Positions 6,448 to 10,730 of a stretch of 10,730 bases of DNA are shown in pieces (within the stretch, counting starts at the first letter, position 1; every line of letters starts with the position of its first letter). This stretch comes from Deltaproteobacteria bacterium (lineage in GTDB: Bacteria > Desulfobacterota > DSM-4660 > Desulfatiglandales > B25-G16). The notes under the pieces were generated by a model. It was not told where the DNA came from. It saw nothing but the letters and a program-made list of their open reading frames with translations, and did no database searches. The stretch is taken from positions 1,616,687 to 1,627,416 of the forward strand of contig CP070660.1 of the NCBI GenBank assembly GCA_020355145.1, written 5' to 3'. The position numbers and the translations under genes were made by a program.

Positions 6448-7239
6448 CTAGTAGCTTAAATATATGTATAGAACAGGGATTGCAAAAAGCAGACTGTCTA
6501 TTCTATCTAGTATACCTCCGTGTCCTGGTAAAATCTTACCACTATCCTTTATATTTGAGATTCTCTTTAGCATAGATTCTGCTAAGTCACCAACCTGTCC
6601 GCATATCCCTATTACTATACCTAATACCATAATAGATATAATAGATAAAGAGGGAAAGAAGAGGTAACCGAGGATACCGGCACTAACTAGGTTTGCTGTT
6701 AAACCTCCTAAGGCACCTTCCCAGGTTTTTCCAGGGCTTATCTGGGTTAGTTTATGCCCTCCAAGAAGCCTTCCAGAATAGAAGGAACTAATGTCGCCGG
6801 CAAACGTAACAGCTAGGATGAAAAAGACCCATAGTTGGCCCTGAGGAAGCCTTGCGATTATCGCAAGAAAGGCCAGGGGCAGGCAGATATAAAAAGGCCC
6901 CATAATTATCTGTCCGATATCACCCATCTTGGCGCGATGTTTTGGATAGCTGAATATGAAGGAGGCTAAAGGAAAGAGGACAAAAAGAGGAAATATTGAT
7001 ATATATAAGGGGCCCTTACCTAAGAGGGAGAAAAATAGGGCAATGGTTAAGGGATAATTAAGGAAGAGGATCACTTCTGCTCCCTTAGGTCTCATCATTG
7101 AATAGAATTCATTCAAACCCACTAAAGCTACAAACAGGATCAGGATAGTAAAGACCCAGGGTGGAGCAAGATAAATGACTCCAATTAAAAGAGGGATGCC
7201 AATAAGGGCTGTTATGACCCTCTTCATATGTATTGTCAT
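6448..7239 (-). CDS. cdsA: Phosphatidate cytidylyltransferase (CDP-diglyceride synthase)
   Basis: CdsA makes CDP-diacylglycerol from CTP and phosphatidic acid in the inner membrane, supplying PssA and the phosphatidylglycerol branch. The 263-aa protein is mostly hydrophobic, with about eight membrane helices. The family signature is complete near the C-terminus: S222-x-L-K225-R226, K231-D232, G234, L-P-G-H240-G-G, D245-R246-x-D248. The S-P-G-K-T-W-E-G segment (168-175) is also conserved. A second in-frame ATG (7227) matches the usual M-K-R-V opening, but the ATG at 7239 has AAGGA 8 nt ahead and the inner one has none, so I keep 7239. The gene follows uppS by 36 nt. CdsA, PssA and Psd together make phosphatidylethanolamine. 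Confidence 0.96.
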   Translation of the reverse strand: MTIHMKRVITALIGIPLLIGVIYLAPPWVFTILILFVALVGLNEFYSMMRPKGAEVILFLNYPLTIALFFSLLGKGPLYISIFPLFVLFPLASFIFSYPKHRAKMGDIGQIIMGPFYICLPLAFLAIIARLPQGQLWVFFILAVTFAGDISSFYSGRLLGGHKLTQISPGKTWEGALGGLTANLVSAGILGYLFFPSLSIISIMVLGIVIGICGQVGDLAESMLKRISNIKDSGKILPGHGGILDRIDSLLFAIPVLYIYLSY

Positions 7240-7247
7240 TTAGTCCG

Positions 7248-7252
7248 TCCTT
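7248..7252 (-). promoter_or_regulatory. Ribosome binding site that decides the cdsA start
   Basis: AAGGA on the minus strand lies 8 nt before the ATG at 7239, preceded by a run of A. The competing ATG at 7227 lacks such a site, which favours the longer protein by four residues. Confidence 0.5.
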
Positions 7253-7275
7253 TTTTCTTGCCTGGGGTGAATTAT

Positions 7276-7998
7276 CTATTCCTTGATGGACCCGAAACGT
7301 CTTTCCCGTTTCTGGTAATCCAGAAGGGCTTCAAGGTATCTCTCCTTGCGGAAATCTGGCCAGAGGGTAGGGGTGATGAAGATCTCTGTATAGGCTATCT
7401 GCCATAGAAGAAAGTTACTTATCCTATATTCCCCACTTGTTCTTATAAGTAAATCTGGATATGGGATATCAGATGTATAGAGATACTTAGATAGACGCTC
7501 CTCTGTAATCTGCTTAACATTTAATCTACCTTTTTCAATGTCCTTGAGCATATTTTTCACTGCCCAGACGATTTCCTGTCTTCCTCCATAGCTCAAGGCA
7601 AGGATTAGGGTCATCTCCTTGTTGTGGGCAGTTTTTTCTATTGTCTGCCAGAGGGTTCTTTGGACCTGTGGGGGAAGTTTTTCTGTTTGACCAATACATA
7701 CCAGCCTAATCCCATTATCTAGCATCTCCTTTAATTCACTCTTAAGGAAGCGGTTTAGCAGATCCATCAGGGTCTTTACCTCATATTTTGGCCTTTTCCA
7801 GTTTTCCTCGCTAAAGGCATATAGGGTAAGCCATCTTATGCCTAATTCCCTAGTGGTTCTGACAATATCCCTTACAGATTCTATGCCCTTTTGATGACCT
7901 GCGATCCGGTTAAGGTTTCTTTTCCTTGCCCATCGCCCACTACCGTCCATTATGATGGCGACATGCAGGGGTAGTTTATCTGGGTTTAATTGGTCCAT
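7276..7998 (-). CDS. uppS: Di-trans,poly-cis-undecaprenyl-diphosphate synthase
   Basis: UppS adds isopentenyl units in cis to farnesyl diphosphate to make C55 undecaprenyl diphosphate, the lipid carrier for peptidoglycan and O-antigen. The 240-aa length is usual. H-V-A-I-I-M-D18-G-S20-G-R-W-A holds the catalytic aspartate; H35, the Y-A-F-S-E-E-N-W segment (60-67), S-Y-G-G-R (136-140) and the long R-T-S-G-E-Y-R-I-S-N-F-L-L-W-Q motif (186-200) follow, then W-P-D-F and the E-R-R-F-G end. One position is odd: the loop normally reads D-G-N-G-R-W, and here the Asn (N28 of E. coli) is Ser20, encoded by AGT. The ATG is the first possible start after an in-frame TAA, but no ribosome site precedes it. 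The 60-nt gap after frr holds nothing clear. Confidence 0.96.
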   Translation of the reverse strand: MDQLNPDKLPLHVAIIMDGSGRWARKRNLNRIAGHQKGIESVRDIVRTTRELGIRWLTLYAFSEENWKRPKYEVKTLMDLLNRFLKSELKEMLDNGIRLVCIGQTEKLPPQVQRTLWQTIEKTAHNKEMTLILALSYGGRQEIVWAVKNMLKDIEKGRLNVKQITEERLSKYLYTSDIPYPDLLIRTSGEYRISNFLLWQIAYTEIFITPTLWPDFRKERYLEALLDYQKRERRFGSIKE

Positions 7999-8058
7999 TT
8001 GAGGGGCTTAGAATATGAATGTGAGCGGGTAATTGAATTATCTTAAAGATATATAGCA

Positions 8059-8616
8059 TCAAAATTCGAGTATTTCATTTTCCTTTTCTTTTCTGATTTC
8101 ATCAGTTTTTCCAATGAATTCATCGGTAATTTTTTGCACCTTATCCTGATACTTATACATCTCGTCTTCTGATATCTCACCTTCATTTTTTAACTCTTTT
8201 AACATCTCATTGGCATCACGTCGGTGATTTCTGAGGATTATCTTGCTCTCCTCGGCCATTTTTTTGGCCACCTTGGCAAGTTCTTTCCTCCTCTCTTCTG
8301 TTAAGGGAGGTATGGAGATCCTGATCAATTTTCCATCATTCATGGGTGTGAGTCCAAGTCCGGATTTCAGTATGCCTTTCTCAACGTTCCCTATGATGGA
8401 TTGATCCCAGGGCTGGATAGTCAGGAGCCTGCTTTCTGGGCTGCTAATAGAGGCTATTTGATTCAAGCGCATCTGTGTCCCGTAGCATTCGACTTTTATA
8501 CCGTCGAGTATGGAGACAGAAGCCCTTCCAGTTCTCATCTTCTTGAATTCCCTGGTAAGGGAGTCAAGAGTTTTTTCCATTTTTTGGCGCATCTCTGATA
8601 AGATCTCATCTTTCAT
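8059..8616 (-). CDS. frr: Ribosome recycling factor
   Basis: RRF, with EF-G, splits the post-termination ribosome into subunits and frees mRNA and tRNA. The 185-aa length equals that of the E. coli protein. Domain I is a three-helix bundle made by the N-terminal helix (1-30) and the two long C-terminal helices (about 105-183); domain II lies between (about 31-104). Conserved markers are R-T-G-R-A (28-32), G-L-G-L-T-P-x-N-D-G (86-95) and the R-N-H-R-R-D-A-N stretch (129-136), with the essential arginine near 132. The ATG has AGGAG 6 nt ahead and overlaps the end of pyrH by 11 nt, so the two are probably coupled. The pyrH-frr pair is highly conserved in bacteria. Confidence 0.97.
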   Translation of the reverse strand: MKDEILSEMRQKMEKTLDSLTREFKKMRTGRASVSILDGIKVECYGTQMRLNQIASISSPESRLLTIQPWDQSIIGNVEKGILKSGLGLTPMNDGKLIRISIPPLTEERRKELAKVAKKMAEESKIILRNHRRDANEMLKELKNEGEISEDEMYKYQDKVQKITDEFIGKTDEIRKEKENEILEF

Positions 8617-9349
8617 TGCCTTCTCCTGCTATCAGGGTTCCCACTTTATAGCCAGAGATAATCTTCTCTATGTTCCCCCTTTTGCCTATATTAAAGACAA
8701 TAATTGGAATTTGCTGTTCCATAGCCATAGATATGGCAGTAAGGTCAATAACCCTGAGCTTTTTTCTCAGCACCTGTTCGTAGCTAATCCTGCTAAATAG
8801 TTTGGCAGCTGGCTCTTTGGCTGGATCCAGATCATATACACCATCAACCTGAGTAGCCTTAAGAATAGCCTGTGCATTGATTTCCATAGCCCTTAGGGCA
8901 GCCGCAGTGTCGGTTGTGAAGTAAGGGTTTCCAGTCCCTCCCGCAAAGATTACAATCCTTCCCTTATCTAAATGGCTTAGTGCCCTTTCCCTGCGATATG
9001 GTTCTGCCACCCTGTCTACTTCCAGAGCGGTCATGACAGTTGCTGCTGAACCACGTGTGTTTATGGTTTCCTTCAAGGCAAGTGCATTTATAATGGTGGC
9101 CAACATCCCCATATAATCAGCCATTACTCTCCCAATACTATAGTCAGAGGATTTTGCCCCCCTAAAGATATTACCGCCACCTATTACAATGGCTATCTGT
9201 ATTCCAAGCTTATGAACTGAATGAATTTCAGAGGCAATATCCTTGAGGGTCGGGAGATTTATACCACTATATTTATCTCCCATCAGGGATTCGCCACTTA
9301 ATTTTAACAGGATCCTTTTATAACATAGGGACCTCTGGGGCGCTGGCAT
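8606..9349 (-). CDS. pyrH: Uridylate (UMP) kinase
   Basis: PyrH phosphorylates UMP to UDP with ATP; it is the hexameric bacterial UMP kinase of the amino-acid-kinase fold, normally activated by GTP and inhibited by UTP. The 247-aa protein shows Y-K-R-I-L-L-K-L-S-G-E (10-20), G-G-G-N-I-F-R-G (57-64), the region with R-G-S-A-A-T (99-104), G-T-G-N-P-Y-F-T-T-D-T-A (138-149) and V-D-G-V-Y-D-L-D-P (168-176), all typical. A TTG 12 nt upstream (9361) is in frame, but the ATG at 9349 has GGGA 6 nt ahead and gives the normal short extension before Y-K-R, so I choose it. It lies 17 nt after tsf and overlaps frr by 11 nt. Confidence 0.96.
   Translation of the reverse strand: MPAPQRSLCYKRILLKLSGESLMGDKYSGINLPTLKDIASEIHSVHKLGIQIAIVIGGGNIFRGAKSSDYSIGRVMADYMGMLATIINALALKETINTRGSAATVMTALEVDRVAEPYRRERALSHLDKGRIVIFAGGTGNPYFTTDTAAALRAMEINAQAILKATQVDGVYDLDPAKEPAAKLFSRISYEQVLRKKLRVIDLTAISMAMEQQIPIIVFNIGKRGNIEKIISGYKVGTLIAGEGNER
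8623..8627 (-). promoter_or_regulatory. Ribosome binding site of frr inside pyrH
   Basis: AGGAG on the minus strand lies 6 nt before the frr ATG and inside the last codons of pyrH. Site, start and the pyrH stop all fall within about 20 nt, an arrangement suited to coupled translation. Confidence 0.6.
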
Positions 9350-9366
9350 GATTATTCCCAAATGTA

Positions 9367-9975
9367 TTATCTGTTATCATCAGTTTCCCCTAACTGGAAC
9401 CTGACGAACCTTTTTACGATAATATTTTCACCAGTTTTGGCCTTCAGTTCGTTGAGAAGCTCTTGAATACTCATATTAGGATCTCTTACATAGGCCTGGT
9501 TTAGGAGGCAGACATCAGAGAAAAATCTCCTTAATCTTCCCTCAACAATCCTTTCTACAACCTTTTCTCCTTTACCTGAGTGGATAGCCTGAGCCCTGTA
9601 TATTTCTTTCTCTCTTTCCACTATCTCTGGAGGTAGATTCTCAGGACAGATAGCTAGTGGGTTTGTTGCTGCTATGTGCATAGCCAGGTTTTTGGCAAAA
9701 CTCGTAAAATCCTCTGTCTTGGCGCTGAAATCGGTTTCACAATTTAGCTCCACAAGAACACCGATTTTTCCACCCATGTGCACATAAGACTGAATTTGGC
9801 CCTCTGAGGTAATCCTGCCTTCCCTTTTTTGGGCCTTTGCAATACCCTTTTTTCTTAATATCTCAACGGCCTTGTCAATATCTCCACCTGCTTCCTGAAT
9901 GGCATTCTTGCAATCCATTATGCCCACACCGGTCTTTTCCCTTAGCTCTTTTACCAGTTTAGTTGATACCTTCAA
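9367..9975 (-). CDS. tsf: Elongation factor Ts, short form
   Basis: EF-Ts is the nucleotide exchange factor that releases GDP from EF-Tu. From the chosen TTG the protein is 202 aa: a UBA-like N-terminal domain with V-K-E-L-R-E-K-T-G (8-16) and M-D-C-K (20-23), then the core with L-N-C-E-T-D-F (77-83) that contacts EF-Tu, and a C-terminal part with the C-L-L-N-Q and V-R-D-P motifs (156-166). It lacks much of the C-terminal subdomain of the 283-aa E. coli protein, as do other short EF-Ts. An ATG-initiated reading from 10041 would add 22 residues foreign to the family and overlap rpsB by 50 nt. The TTG at 9975 has a strong AGGGAGAGG site and lies 16 nt after the rpsB stop, so the longer start is rejected. 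Confidence 0.96.
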   Translation of the reverse strand: MKVSTKLVKELREKTGVGIMDCKNAIQEAGGDIDKAVEILRKKGIAKAQKREGRITSEGQIQSYVHMGGKIGVLVELNCETDFSAKTEDFTSFAKNLAMHIAATNPLAICPENLPPEIVEREKEIYRAQAIHSGKGEKVVERIVEGRLRRFFSDVCLLNQAYVRDPNMSIQELLNELKAKTGENIIVKRFVRFQLGETDDNR

Positions 9976-9980
9976 TTTGT

Positions 9981-9989
9981 CCTCTCCCT
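9981..9989 (-). promoter_or_regulatory. Ribosome binding site that decides the tsf start
   Basis: AGGGAGAGG on the minus strand lies 5 nt before the TTG at 9975, between the rpsB stop and tsf. Strength and spacing both support TTG as the real start. Confidence 0.65.
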
Positions 9990-9991
9990 TT

Positions 9992-10729
9992 TTACTCTTC
10001 AGATCGAATGTCCTCCGGGCCTTCAACCTCATTGGATTCAATCTCCTTAGGTTTTTTAGGTATTACTATAACCTCAGGTCCTTCCTCTTCGGTTGGTTTA
10101 AGCTCTTCGCCGATTTCTTCTAATTCTGCCTCTTTCTTTATCTCAAGCTCTTCCTCTGCCCTTAGTTTTTCCTCTCTGTCCCTATGTCCTTCAATACAGG
10201 CATCGGCAATAATGGAGGTCAATAGCCTGATGGATCTTATAGCATCATCGTTTCCTGGGATGACGTGATCAATATCTTCAGGATCCCCGTTTGAATCTAC
10301 AATGGCAACTATAGGGATCCCTAATTTTTTCCCTTCGTTTACAGCTATCTTTTCCTTTTTTGTATCCACGATAAAGAGGGCAGAGGGAAGTTCGTCCATA
10401 TCCTTAATGCCGCCCAAACTCCTTTCCAACTTTGCCAACTCCTTTTCCATCCTCAACACCTCTTTTTTTGTATAGCGGCTCAAACTTCCATCTCTTTTCA
10501 TCTCCTCGAGTTCTTTAAGTCGATCGATGCTTTTTCTGATGGTCTTAAAATTGGTGAGGGTACCGCCCAGCCACCTATTGCAGACGTGGAACATACCACA
10601 CCGCTCGGCCTCTTCCACAATGGAATCCTGGGCCTGTTTTTTTGTGCCCACAAAAAGGACGGCACCACCTTCGGATACTGCCCTGACAATAAAGTTATGG
10701 GCGTCTTTCAGTAATTTAGCTGTAGTTTG
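9992..10729 (-). CDS. rpsB: 30S ribosomal protein S2, 5' end outside window
   Basis: S2 binds the 30S platform near S1 and is needed for S1 attachment. The frame is open to the right edge; the visible 245 residues begin at Q-T-T-A-K-L-L-K-D-A, about where residue 45 of E. coli S2 lies, so roughly the first 45 residues are missing. The GTG at 10651 is internal. Conserved parts are L-F-V-G-T-K-K-Q-A (25-33 of the visible part), the N-R-W-L-G-G-T-L-T-N-F segment, the coiled-coil region rich in K/E, and the V-D-S-N-G-D-P and I-P-G-N-D-D-A-I-R signatures. After the usual end the protein runs on for about 62 residues, of which 23 are Glu and 2 Asp, a marked acidic tail. It is followed by tsf, the standard order. 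Confidence 0.96.
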   Translation of the reverse strand, partial: QTTAKLLKDAHNFIVRAVSEGGAVLFVGTKKQAQDSIVEEAERCGMFHVCNRWLGGTLTNFKTIRKSIDRLKELEEMKRDGSLSRYTKKEVLRMEKELAKLERSLGGIKDMDELPSALFIVDTKKEKIAVNEGKKLGIPIVAIVDSNGDPEDIDHVIPGNDDAIRSIRLLTSIIADACIEGHRDREEKLRAEEELEIKKEAELEEIGEELKPTEEEGPEVIVIPKKPKEIESNEVEGPEDIRSEE

Positions 10730-10730
10730 C

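Noticed and set aside
8040..8050. ATCTTAAAGAT palindrome between frr and uppS
   Set aside because: The arms meet with no usable loop, it is AT-rich and short, and such palindromes are expected by chance.
9976..10041. Longer tsf reading from the ATG at 10041
   Set aside because: It adds 22 residues unlike EF-Ts, overlaps rpsB by 50 nt and ignores the strong ribosome site directly before the TTG at 9975.
10498..10689. 63-codon minus-strand frame overlapping rpsB
   Set aside because: It is a frame-shifted shadow of S2; the true S2 frame continues to the window edge with conserved sequence.

Overview
The window is almost wholly coding. It carries a bacterial housekeeping superoperon on the minus strand, read from right to left, plus the last part of one plus-strand gene at the left edge. 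The order on the minus strand is rpsB (5' end cut off), tsf, pyrH, frr, uppS, cdsA, dxr, rseP, tsaB, psd, pssA, a 123-nt gap, rsmD, coaD, and a small IHF/HU-type DNA-binding protein. The rpsB-tsf-pyrH-frr-uppS-cdsA-dxr-rseP core occurs in many Gram-negative bacteria. The single-PDZ RseP, the short EF-Ts (202 aa), the archaeal/Gram-positive-type short phosphatidylserine decarboxylase paired with pssA, and the RlpA-like SPOR protein fit a deltaproteobacterial (Desulfobacterota-like) or related Gram-negative lineage. That placement is inference; no marker here fixes it. The DNA is moderately AT-rich and evenly so, and no mobile-element gene is visible.

Right part (about 8059-10729): translation and nucleotide genes, namely ribosomal protein S2 with a long acidic tail, EF-Ts, UMP kinase and ribosome recycling factor. 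Middle (5164-7998): isoprenoid and lipid-carrier steps, with undecaprenyl diphosphate synthase, CDP-diglyceride synthase and DXP reductoisomerase. Next (2556-5135): the site-2 protease RseP, the tRNA t6A partner TsaB and phosphatidylserine decarboxylase, followed by phosphatidylserine synthase (1769-2554). CdsA, PssA and Psd form a complete route from phosphatidic acid to phosphatidylethanolamine. Dxr and UppS stand at the start of isoprenoid synthesis and at the making of the C55 wall-lipid carrier.

Left part (2-1645): rsmD, coaD and the IHF-like gene are packed with overlapping or touching ends. They may have their own promoter in the 1646-1768 gap. They converge on the RlpA-like gene so tightly that the two stop codons overlap.

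No undescribed gene system was found. The most unusual structure is non-coding: a degenerate 9-bp tandem array of ten units between cdsA and dxr (6351-6441). Its repeat reverses orientation partway, giving a broken inverted repeat inside the operon mRNA. Other points are a cluster of TTG starts (tsf, dxr, tsaB, psd, plus GTG for pssA), an Asn-to-Ser change in the UppS catalytic loop, a possible REP-like GTCCCC repeat in the psd leader, and the S2 acidic tail.
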